Positions 36,537-43,520 of a stretch of 64,000 bases of DNA are shown piece after piece (positions within the stretch are counted from its first letter, which is position 1; each line of letters starts with the position of its first letter). This DNA comes from Pseudidiomarina terrestris. Lineage in GTDB: Bacteria > Pseudomonadota > Gammaproteobacteria > Enterobacterales > Alteromonadaceae. The stretch is from assembly GCF_030466405.1 (NCBI RefSeq), contig NZ_JAGGJF010000001.1:836435-900434 (forward strand). Direction: 5' to 3'. The notes below the pieces were generated by a model. That model did not search any database. It worked only from the letters and a program-made list of their open reading frames with translations, and was not told the origin of the DNA. The translations under genes and the position numbers were made by a program.

Positions 36537-37697
36537 TTAGTCGTCTGCGTTAGTGATGCGAAGTAACTTACCGTTACGGTCGTCGGTGATCAGATAAATC
36601 GCACCGTCCGGACCTTGTTCGATATCACGAATCCGTTGCTCAACAACATCTCCAAACAGGGCTTCCTCGTGCATCATGCGGCCGTCCTGTAGATCCAGAC
36701 GAGCAACCTTGGACGCTTTCAACGCCGAAACCAGCAGGTCTCCCTGCCATGCCGGGAATTCGCTACCGGTGTAGAAAATTGCGTTTGAGGTCGCGATGGA
36801 TGGCACCCAGTAGTAGAACGGCTGCAGCGTACCTTCAACATGAGTCTTTTCGCTGATAATGCTGCCGTCGTAGTCGACGCCATAGGTCGCGACCGGCCAA
36901 CCATAATTACCGCCAGCCACAGGGATGTTCACTTCATCACCGCCTTTAGGACCATGCTCGATGGTCCACAGTTCATCGGTCATGGGGTTCATTGCGGCGC
37001 CCTGAACATTACGGTGACCATAGGACCAGATCTCCGGCAAGGCCCCTTCTGTGTTCACAAAAGGATTATCTTCGGGTACCGCGCCATCGGGCCAGATACG
37101 GACGATTTTGCCGTGATGGTTATCCAGGGTCTGTGCGTCATCCATAGCGGAATAGCGGTCACCAAGGGTGATGAACAAGTAACCGTCGGCAGAAAATGCC
37201 AGGCGTGAACCGAAGTGTGCGTTGCTTTTGTACTTGGGTGCGCCGCGGAAAATCACTTCGACATCCTGTAAGTTATTGCCGAAAAGCTTGCCCCGCGCAA
37301 CTGCGGTACTGTTACCCTCACCGCCTTCGGGATCGGCTTCTGAGTAGCTGAGATAGACCCAGCTGTTATCGGCAAAGTCAGGATCTAATGCCACATCAAG
37401 CAGGCCGCCCTGACTTTTGTAAACGACATCGGGAACACCTGTGATCGGCTCACTGATGACGCCATTAAGTCCGACGCGACGTAATGAACCGGATTTTTCA
37501 GTGATGAGTGCTTCGCCGTTTGGCAAAAAAGCGATGCCCCAGGGAAAGCTTAGCCCCTCAGCAACGGTGGTCACCTCAAACTTATGCCGCTCGCTCTGGC
37601 CTTCAGCCGCATAAGAAGTGGTCACCAGAGTGCTGCAAAGTGCAGCAGTGCTAATAAGTGCTAGTGTCGAGGTCTTAAAAATCTTCTGCAACATCAT
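36537..37697 (-). CDS. PQQ-dependent aldose sugar dehydrogenase (Asd/YliI type)
   Basis: A 386-residue periplasmic quinoprotein oxidising aldose sugars with PQQ and calcium. The signal peptide (about 30 residues) precedes a six-bladed propeller with GLSFPWGIAFLPNGEALITEK, GGLLDVALDPDFA, FGSRLAFSADGYLFITLGDR, YGHRNVQGAAMNP, IEHGPKGGDEVN and NYGWPVATYG. These match soluble aldose dehydrogenases related to E. coli YliI. GGAG lies just before two adjacent ATGs; the second (37694) has the better spacing. No PQQ biosynthesis genes are in the window, but the adjacent receptor could supply the cofactor. Confidence 0.93.
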   Translation of the reverse strand: MMLQKIFKTSTLALISTAALCSTLVTTSYAAEGQSERHKFEVTTVAEGLSFPWGIAFLPNGEALITEKSGSLRRVGLNGVISEPITGVPDVVYKSQGGLLDVALDPDFADNSWVYLSYSEADPEGGEGNSTAVARGKLFGNNLQDVEVIFRGAPKYKSNAHFGSRLAFSADGYLFITLGDRYSAMDDAQTLDNHHGKIVRIWPDGAVPEDNPFVNTEGALPEIWSYGHRNVQGAAMNPMTDELWTIEHGPKGGDEVNIPVAGGNYGWPVATYGVDYDGSIISEKTHVEGTLQPFYYWVPSIATSNAIFYTGSEFPAWQGDLLVSALKASKVARLDLQDGRMMHEEALFGDVVEQRIRDIEQGPDGAIYLITDDRNGKLLRITNADD

Positions 37698-37769
37698 GTG
37701 CTCCTTTTAGTTTCGACTCTCTTTACTATAGACGAAGTTCGAAATTGGATTGCTAGGTTTGCGATTTTC

Positions 37770-38684
37770 TCACCGTAAAGTGCGTTCAGGTAACAAATCA
37801 GCGATGATTTCCGCTAATTTTCGGAACGTTTGCCGACGATTGGTCGTCGAGCGATAGATCAGGCCAATGTCCCGCGACGCTTGCTGACCTTTGGGCTGGA
37901 GTGCGATTAAATCAGTGCCGTTTAAAATGCCCCGGTCAATCGCCATTTGCGGGATGAAAGTGGCACCGAAGCCAGCATCGGCCATTTGTACCAAGCTGTG
38001 CAGGCTGGTCGCGGTAAACGGATTAATCTTGCTGGAATCAGCGAGTTCACAGGCGGCTACCGCGTGGCCGGTAAGACAATGTTCTTTCTCCAGTAAAAAA
38101 ATCGACGCATCAGGCAGCTGATTGTAAGCGACGGGTTCTTCGATTTTTTCTGCCAACGACTTGTGCATGACCAGTTTAAACGGGTCCCGGCCCAGCATGT
38201 AACTCTGGTTTCCCTGAATATCCATCGGCAAAGCCAAAATCAACACATCAAGCTCACCATTACGCAGCAGCTGCAATAAATTATGCGTGGTGTCCTCACG
38301 AATGTTCAGCTGCAAGGCCGGATGATGCTGATGCACAAATTTGCTTAAGTCGCCTAGCAGGAAAGGTGCAATGGTTGGAATACAACCCAATCGCAAAGGC
38401 CCTTCCATGGTTTTGCCCTGACTCTGAGCGAACAGCAGCAGCTCTTCCGTTTCGGTAATGATCTTGCGTGCCTGATCAACGATTTCTTCGCCCATACCGG
38501 TAAACAGAAAAGACTTGTGATCGCGTTCAATGAGCTGACAGCCCAGTTGTTCCTCAAGATTTTGAATACCACTGCTCAAGGTGGACTGACTGACATGGCA
38601 GGCCTGCGCAGCTCGGTTAAAATTCTGATGCTGGTGCAGGGCAAGCAGGTAGCTGAGATTTTTTAAACTAGGAAGCTTACTCAT
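37770..38684 (-). CDS. oxyR: OxyR, hydrogen-peroxide-sensing LysR regulator
   Basis: A 304-residue LysR-type activator. The N-terminal winged helix has NFNRAAQACHVSQSTLSSGIQNLEEQLG. The peroxide-sensing cysteines are Cys203 and Cys212 in EHCLTGHAVAACEL, nine residues apart as in E. coli OxyR (199 and 208). FTATSLHSLVQMADAGFGATFIPQMA matches the activation region. It is divergent from ahpC across 177 bases, the expected arrangement for direct control. Identity is firm. Confidence 0.95.
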   Translation of the reverse strand: MSKLPSLKNLSYLLALHQHQNFNRAAQACHVSQSTLSSGIQNLEEQLGCQLIERDHKSFLFTGMGEEIVDQARKIITETEELLLFAQSQGKTMEGPLRLGCIPTIAPFLLGDLSKFVHQHHPALQLNIREDTTHNLLQLLRNGELDVLILALPMDIQGNQSYMLGRDPFKLVMHKSLAEKIEEPVAYNQLPDASIFLLEKEHCLTGHAVAACELADSSKINPFTATSLHSLVQMADAGFGATFIPQMAIDRGILNGTDLIALQPKGQQASRDIGLIYRSTTNRRQTFRKLAEIIADLLPERTLR

Positions 38685-38719
38685 TGGGTGTCCCTTAAAA
38701 AGGTTTAATCATGTTTTCC

Positions 38720-38732
38720 GATTATCATAATC
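38720..38732. promoter_or_regulatory. Inverted repeat in the oxyR-ahpC intergenic region
   Basis: GATTAT-C-ATAATC is a perfect 6+1+6 dyad, 36 bases from the oxyR start and upstream of the ahpC promoter. It looks like half of a Fur-type site as much as an OxyR contact; which protein binds is not settled by sequence. Confidence 0.4.
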
Positions 38733-38745
38733 CCTTTTATTCGTT

Positions 38746-38773
38746 TTAACAAATCAGCCATCCCCCCTATTAT
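38746..38773 (+). promoter_or_regulatory. Candidate ahpC promoter
   Basis: TTAACA (38746-38751) and TATTAT (38768-38773) are separated by 16 bases, about 90 bases before the ahpC start. The -35 is a moderate match, as expected for an activator-dependent promoter. Confidence 0.45.
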
Positions 38774-38861
38774 TCTCCCCGTACCGAGGCGGCAGCCGAT
38801 GTTGCAACCTCGAAGACTTTCTAAATCCGTTTTTAAATGAAGAACCCAGGAGACATTCAAT

Positions 38862-39407
38862 ATGTTAACAGTAGGCGATAAATTACCAGAATTTTCAGTT
38901 GTAGCAGCAAAGCCAGGCTTCAACATGCCGGAAGAAAACGGCGAGAGCGCATTTGAAACCATTACCAACGATAGCTTTGAAGGTAAGTGGAAGATCATCT
39001 TCTTCTATCCGAAAGATTTCACTTTCGTTTGCCCAACAGAAATCGTTGAATTCGCCAAATTAAGCGAAGATTTTGCTGACCGTGACGCGGTGGTATTAGG
39101 CGGTAGCACTGACAACGAATTCGTGAAATTGGCATGGCGTCGTGAGCACCCGGATCTGAAGAGCCTGAACCAATACTCGTTTGCCGATAACGGTTCATTA
39201 GTTGATGGTCTTGGCGTACGTGACCAGGTTGAAAATGTAGCCCTGCGCGCCACTTTCATTGTTGACCCACATAACGTGATTCAGCACGTGTCGGTAAACA
39301 ACCTGAACGTCGGCCGTAATCCAGCTGAAATCGTGCGTATCCTTGATGGCCTGCAGACTGACGAGCTGTGCCCATGTAACCGCGCACTTGGCGGTGACAC
39401 CCTGTAA
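38862..39407 (+). CDS. ahpC: AhpC-type peroxiredoxin
   Basis: A 181-residue peroxiredoxin that reduces hydrogen peroxide, organic peroxides and peroxynitrite. The peroxidatic Cys57 is in DFTFVCPTE. Two C-terminal cysteines, Cys170 and Cys172 in DELCPCN, replace the single resolving Cys. This three-cysteine layout is the one known from mycobacterial AhpC, which is recycled by AhpD instead of AhpF. AhpD is indeed the next gene, and no ahpF is present. An AGGAG site lies about 9 bases before the ATG. Divergent oxyR is the likely activator. Confidence 0.95.
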   Translation: MLTVGDKLPEFSVVAAKPGFNMPEENGESAFETITNDSFEGKWKIIFFYPKDFTFVCPTEIVEFAKLSEDFADRDAVVLGGSTDNEFVKLAWRREHPDLKSLNQYSFADNGSLVDGLGVRDQVENVALRATFIVDPHNVIQHVSVNNLNVGRNPAEIVRILDGLQTDELCPCNRALGGDTL

Positions 39408-39445
39408 GCGGCATCACTCCCCCCACATTGAGTGATGTCCTGTTA

Positions 39446-39471
39446 AGTGCCGCTTCGGCGGCACTCTTTTT
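39446..39471 (+). terminator. Terminator-like hairpin between ahpC and ahpD
   Basis: AGTGCCGC and GCGGCACT form an 8-bp stem with a TTCG loop, followed by CTTTTT. It can terminate some transcripts after ahpC and so give more peroxiredoxin than AhpD. A weaker hairpin (CATCACT with AGTGATG) precedes it at 39412-39437. Confidence 0.75.
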
Positions 39472-39485
39472 AAAGAGGAAGATTT

Positions 39486-40013
39486 ATGAGCATTGCAGAT
39501 TACAAACAAGGCTTGGGCGAGCACGGTAAAGATACCAAACTGAATTTGTCGAATATCTTCGGCAATGTCGATACCTCTGGCATGACCCCGACCCAATTCT
39601 ATGGCACCGCCCTATCGTTAGCTTATACGATTGGCGATGACGCGCTGACCGCCGCTATTGAAGCTGAAGCGGAAGGCAAAATCGAAGCCAACGTAGTCGG
39701 CGCGGCGAAATTAGCGGCGACCTTGATGGCGATGAACAATATTTACTATCGCTTCTTGCATTTAAGCAGCGATAAGCAGTTCAGCAAAATGCCAGCAGGT
39801 CTGCGCATGAATGGCATGGCAAACCCTGGTGTTGATAAAGCAGATTTCGAGTTGTACTCGCTGGCCGTTTCTGCACTAAACGGCTGTGGTATGTGTATTG
39901 ATTCCCACGTTGGCGTGCTGTTGAAGCATGATATTTCAGCGCAGGTGATTCAAAACTCGATTAAAATGGCGGCAGTATTGAACGCTGCTGCAACAGCGCG
40001 CCGGATCGCTTAA
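39486..40013 (+). CDS. ahpD: AhpD, alkylhydroperoxidase / AhpC-reducing protein
   Basis: A 175-residue all-helical protein. The CxxC and proton-relay His are Cys134, Cys137 and His141 in NGCGMCIDSH, the arrangement of mycobacterial AhpD (130, 133, 137). It relays electrons from lipoyl carriers to AhpC in that system. The pairing with a three-cysteine AhpC fits that mechanism. The gene begins 78 bases after ahpC, with AGAGGAAG as ribosome site, and a strong terminator follows. Confidence 0.94.
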   Translation: MSIADYKQGLGEHGKDTKLNLSNIFGNVDTSGMTPTQFYGTALSLAYTIGDDALTAAIEAEAEGKIEANVVGAAKLAATLMAMNNIYYRFLHLSSDKQFSKMPAGLRMNGMANPGVDKADFELYSLAVSALNGCGMCIDSHVGVLLKHDISAQVIQNSIKMAAVLNAAATARRIA

Positions 40014-40102
40014 AAATTATTCGGCAGTTGTCACATGTTTGTCATGATGGCTAGCTAAAGTAGCCATCGAATTCCCTGAGATCTGGTTGTTATAACCCTT
40101 TT

Positions 40103-40130
40103 AGCCCGGCCCCACGCCGGGCTTTTTTTT
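40103..40130 (+). terminator. Rho-independent terminator of ahpC-ahpD
   Basis: AGCCCGGC pairs with GCCGGGCT over a 5-base loop, followed by eight T residues. Confidence 0.93.
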
Positions 40131-40153
40131 ACGTTGCTTATGGTACCGCTGGA

Positions 40154-40765
40154 TTAGAATCGGAAACTTACACCAGCTTTGAAGAGTTTTCCGTCCGAGT
40201 TGGCCTCCGCAGCAAGAATGCCATGTACTGAGTCGCTAAACAGAATACGGCCTTCTGCGCCATAACTGTTGGTATGTTCATCCATCACGCTAACGTGGCG
40301 CAGAAATCCTTTCAAATGGAAAGCCGTGTTGAACACATGAGTAAAGCCGATCCTGGCGCCAAATCCCGTATCATCTTCAGAGTCACCGTTGAAGTTGTCA
40401 TCTACGTACACGATGGAAGGCTCAAAAAACACATCGGATACCCGTGATGTGCTGTGCTTGAAGCCGACACCAGCCATGAGAACCGAGGTATCCCCACTGA
40501 ATACAAAGTTGCCAATTTCATAGTCGCCGCTGATGTCATCGTAACTGGCGATAACGTACATAAAATCATTAAGTTGCTTGGAAAATTCCAACCCGAACCC
40601 GTCTGGTTCGGCGTCTATACCCGTTTCGGTTTCATCGAAGTCGAGCAGTTGATAGTAGCCGGAAACATAGTTATAAACGGGCCGCTCAGACGCTGAAGCA
40701 GTAGCTGAGTTGCAAGCACCGAAAAGCAGCAATAAAGCGGCAAGTGGAATAGTCACGTAGTTCAT
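40154..40765 (-). CDS. Outer-membrane beta-barrel-like protein, unknown function
   Basis: A 203-residue exported protein. The N-terminus resembles a lipoprotein signal (LLLLFGAC, Cys near residue 18) or a Sec signal. The rest has regular amphipathic strands such as YQLLDFDETETG, FMYVIASYDD and LMAGVGFKHS, and ends with an aromatic FRF, typical of small barrels that use BAM. No family name is assigned. Glycine and acidic turns are frequent. AGGA lies about 4 bases before the start on the minus strand. It is monocistronic. Confidence 0.7.
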   Translation of the reverse strand: MNYVTIPLAALLLLFGACNSATASASERPVYNYVSGYYQLLDFDETETGIDAEPDGFGLEFSKQLNDFMYVIASYDDISGDYEIGNFVFSGDTSVLMAGVGFKHSTSRVSDVFFEPSIVYVDDNFNGDSEDDTGFGARIGFTHVFNTAFHLKGFLRHVSVMDEHTNSYGAEGRILFSDSVHGILAAEANSDGKLFKAGVSFRF

Positions 40766-40921
40766 AAGATCCTCCAGAGAAGCGGTTTACAGCGCAAGGG
40801 ACAGCATTAGCAGTCAAGTCGAGATTTAGGGAACTGTCAATAAAATGCCAAGCTACGCTGATTTGCTCTATTCCGGCACAGTATCTAAGCTTGAATGATA
40901 AAACAGAGAATAAGGAGTCTC

Positions 40922-42151
40922 ATGCAGATCAACTGCGAACGACTAAAAGCGAACCTACTCGAACTCTCAAGAATCGGCTATAACGAAGACGACCGCGGGG
41001 TGTACCGGCCGGGCTTTAGTGATGCCGATATGCAAGCCCGTTCCTGGCTGCAGGACAAAGCCAAAGCAGCCGGTTATGAAACCTACATGGACGGTGCGGG
41101 AAACGTGTTCTTTGGCCGTGGTGATCGCAACAAACCGACGGTGCTGATGGGGTCGCACATCGACTCCGTGCCCGCCGGCGGTATCTTTGACGGCACCCTC
41201 GGGGTTATCGCAGCGCTTGAGGTCATGCAGACATTGGATGAAAATGATGTACAGTCGGGCACTCCCATCTGGGCTGTCGCCACCGCAGAAGAAGAAGGCC
41301 GCTTCGGCGGCATGTTTGGTGCTCAGGCGATTGCGGGAAAGCTTAATCCTGACTGGGTGCTGTCAGCCCATGATGCTGATGAAGTGTATTTGAAAGATGC
41401 TATGTCCGCCCAGGGGCTGGATGCTATGGCTGCGCTTGATGCCGCCTGGCGGCCAGAGCAGCTAAAAGCCTTCCTTGAATTGCATATTGAGCAGGGCCCC
41501 GTGCTCTTTCAGGATAACCTGCAAATTGGTGTGGTCGATGGTATTTCCGGGGTCTTTAAATGGATTGTGCACCTCAAAGGTAAAGCCGATCATGCTGGCA
41601 CCGCACCCATGGATAAGCGCAGTGACGCCTTTATGGGGCTGGCAGATTTTGCCCATGAAATTGACCGTATCATCGCCGAAAACGGCACCGATAAAACGCG
41701 GATCACGGTCGGCAAAGTCGAGTTAAAACCGGGCAACCCGCACACTGTGCCTGGCGAGGCAGTGTTCACTATTGTTGGCCGGGACATGGATGAAGAGGTC
41801 ATGAAAGAGCTTGCTAACGCTTGTAATAAAACCCTCTCGGCAATTGCCCGCAGACATCACTTGCGCTTTGAGTATGAGCAATCGAGCTGGCTGGGGCCAA
41901 AACCTTGCTCGAAACCCATCAGCGACCTCATCGAGAAGCAGGTTAAAAAACGCGGCTACACCTTCACGCGGATGCCAAGCGGTGCCGGACATGACACGCA
42001 GTTTTTGTCGGAAATTACTGAAGCAGGCTTAATTTTCATCCCCTCAGTCAACGGCGTCAGCCACGCTCCGGACGAATGGTCCCATTGGCATGATGTAGAA
42101 GCGGGCACCAATGTGCTGCTGGATACTGTGCAAGAATTATTGGACGACTAA
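40922..42151 (+). CDS. M20-family Zn-dependent amidohydrolase (carbamoylase / allantoate amidohydrolase type)
   Basis: A 409-residue cytoplasmic metalloenzyme of the hydantoinase/carbamoylase group, which hydrolyses N-carbamoyl amino acids or ureido compounds. Metal ligands appear as GSHIDSVPAGGIFDGTLGV, AEEEGRFGG and LELHIEQGPVL, and the C-terminal GAGHDTQFL and NGVSHAPDEW. The start at 40922 is chosen because AAGGAG lies 6 bases upstream; an in-frame ATG at 40895 has none. The exact substrate is not decided. The stop codon overlaps the convergent NarL-type regulator by 4 bases. Confidence 0.92.
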   Translation: MQINCERLKANLLELSRIGYNEDDRGVYRPGFSDADMQARSWLQDKAKAAGYETYMDGAGNVFFGRGDRNKPTVLMGSHIDSVPAGGIFDGTLGVIAALEVMQTLDENDVQSGTPIWAVATAEEEGRFGGMFGAQAIAGKLNPDWVLSAHDADEVYLKDAMSAQGLDAMAALDAAWRPEQLKAFLELHIEQGPVLFQDNLQIGVVDGISGVFKWIVHLKGKADHAGTAPMDKRSDAFMGLADFAHEIDRIIAENGTDKTRITVGKVELKPGNPHTVPGEAVFTIVGRDMDEEVMKELANACNKTLSAIARRHHLRFEYEQSSWLGPKPCSKPISDLIEKQVKKRGYTFTRMPSGAGHDTQFLSEITEAGLIFIPSVNGVSHAPDEWSHWHDVEAGTNVLLDTVQELLDD

Positions 42152-42771
42152 GCTTCAAGCAGGCCGTGTTTTGCCGCGAAATGGATGAGTTCAACGGTGT
42201 TTTTAACGTGCAGTTTTTTGAATAACCGGCCGCGGTGATTTTCTGCGGTTTTGGCGGACATCGCGAGCAGTTGTGCGACTTCTTTATTTGAGCGCCCGGC
42301 AACCACCAGATGAAAGACTTCCTTTTCGCGGCGGGTCAAATTTGCTAACGGTTGCGTGGGCGTTGCTCGCGATTCACCGTCACTGGCAACATCAGGAAAA
42401 CACTGCTTTCCTTGCATGACACGTTCAATTGCCTGCAAAAGCTGGTCGGTGGCAGCATCTTTGAAGACGTAGCCACAAGCTCCGGCAAGTCGAATGGCTT
42501 CGATGTATTCAGGCTCGTCATGCATGCTGAGTGCGATAACCCGGGTCTGGGGACGGTGGTGCAGTATCTTCTCCAGCGCAGTAAAGCCGTTCATTTTGGG
42601 CATCGAGATATCCATCAAAACGACATCCGCTTGCTGGCGTAACACAGCGTCCACCAGCTCCAGCCCATCAGCGCATTGCGCGACCACGTCAACATTCCCC
42701 TGCGCGGTTAAGGTTGCCGCTATCGCTTGCCGAACCATGGTGTGATCGTCTGCAAGAATCAGGCGTATCAT
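42148..42771 (-). CDS. NarL/FixJ-family response regulator
   Basis: A 207-residue regulator, last gene of a five-gene operon. The receiver domain has ADDH (residues 7-10), phospho-Asp in VLMDISMPKMNG (about residue 54) and Lys in FKDAATD. The LuxR-type helix-turn-helix is LTRREKEVFHLVVAGRSNKEVAQLLAMSAKTAENHRGRLFKKLHVKN, given in order LTRREKEV, GRSNKEVAQLL and TAENHRGRLF. Its ATG overlaps the histidine kinase stop codon by 4 bases, so it is the cognate partner. Its targets are unknown; a candidate is the dyad at 50953. Confidence 0.95.
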   Translation of the reverse strand: MIRLILADDHTMVRQAIAATLTAQGNVDVVAQCADGLELVDAVLRQQADVVLMDISMPKMNGFTALEKILHHRPQTRVIALSMHDEPEYIEAIRLAGACGYVFKDAATDQLLQAIERVMQGKQCFPDVASDGESRATPTQPLANLTRREKEVFHLVVAGRSNKEVAQLLAMSAKTAENHRGRLFKKLHVKNTVELIHFAAKHGLLEA

Positions 42772-43520
42772 GGCTCCTCCGGAGTGATTGCCTGGTGTAA
42801 AGGAAGTTGGATCTGAATTTCACAACCTTTGCCGGGGGCGCTGCGCAGCGTGAACTCAGCACCGAACGCCGAGGCTCTGTCTTGCATACCTTGTAAACCG
42901 ACCCCAGCTTCAACCTGCTGGCTGTCAAAGCCCTGACCGTTATCGCGCGCTATCAATAGCAAAGCACTTTGTGAGCGTTCTAACAAAAGCTCAAAGCGGT
43001 CGGCTTGCGCGTAATTTACCGTATTCACCATCGCTTCCTGCACAATCCTGAACAAGAACAGTTCGGCATCGGTATCCAGTCGCGAACTCAGCCCATAATC
43101 AAGTTCAAGAGTGATTCCAGCAGGTTGCAACAGCTGGCGGTTCAACCACTGGATCCCGGCCTGTAAACCTAAGTCATGCACCAGTGTCGGGTGCATCAGA
43201 CGTGCCAGCGTACGCGTGCTCGCGATCGCATGTTTCACCTGCTGGTGGAGTTCGCGGCACAAGGGGTTGTCGCCGGCTGCGGCTAACTGAGTGGCGATAC
43301 CGGTCAATTGCTGCCCCAGGTCGTCATGCAAATCCCGGGCAAAGCGCGCACGATCGTGCTCTTGCTGCAGCCATAGGCGTTTGGCAAGCTGTTGCAGGTT
43401 CGTTTGCTCGCTTCTGAGTTGCTGCTGCAGGCTATGCTGTTGTTCGCGTAATTGCTGTAACAGTGTCAGCAGTTCATCAAAGTTGAGCGAATCGTTGATA
43501 GGCTTCTCGTTGCGCTTCAT
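42768..43520 (-). CDS. Soluble histidine kinase (HisKA_3) without a sensor domain
   Basis: A 250-residue cytoplasmic kinase of the NarX/DesK class. It starts with a Gln/Leu-rich coiled coil (about residues 14-50) and no membrane segment or sensor. The phospho-acceptor His is in RFARDLHDDLGQQLTG near residue 65. The ATPase has the N box VQEAMVNTVNYAQ, G1 DNGQGF and G2 GVGLQGMQDRA. The gene overlaps the Ser/Thr kinase gene by 44 bases, so translation is coupled and the two kinases are probably made together. Input could therefore come from the Ser/Thr kinase; this is inference. Confidence 0.93.
   Translation of the reverse strand: MKRNEKPINDSLNFDELLTLLQQLREQQHSLQQQLRSEQTNLQQLAKRLWLQQEHDRARFARDLHDDLGQQLTGIATQLAAAGDNPLCRELHQQVKHAIASTRTLARLMHPTLVHDLGLQAGIQWLNRQLLQPAGITLELDYGLSSRLDTDAELFLFRIVQEAMVNTVNYAQADRFELLLERSQSALLLIARDNGQGFDSQQVEAGVGLQGMQDRASAFGAEFTLRSAPGKGCEIQIQLPLHQAITPEEP

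Noticed and set aside
39412..39437. Second terminator after ahpC
   Set aside because: CATCACT/AGTGATG forms a weak stem with a 12-base loop and no T-run; the next hairpin is the better terminator.
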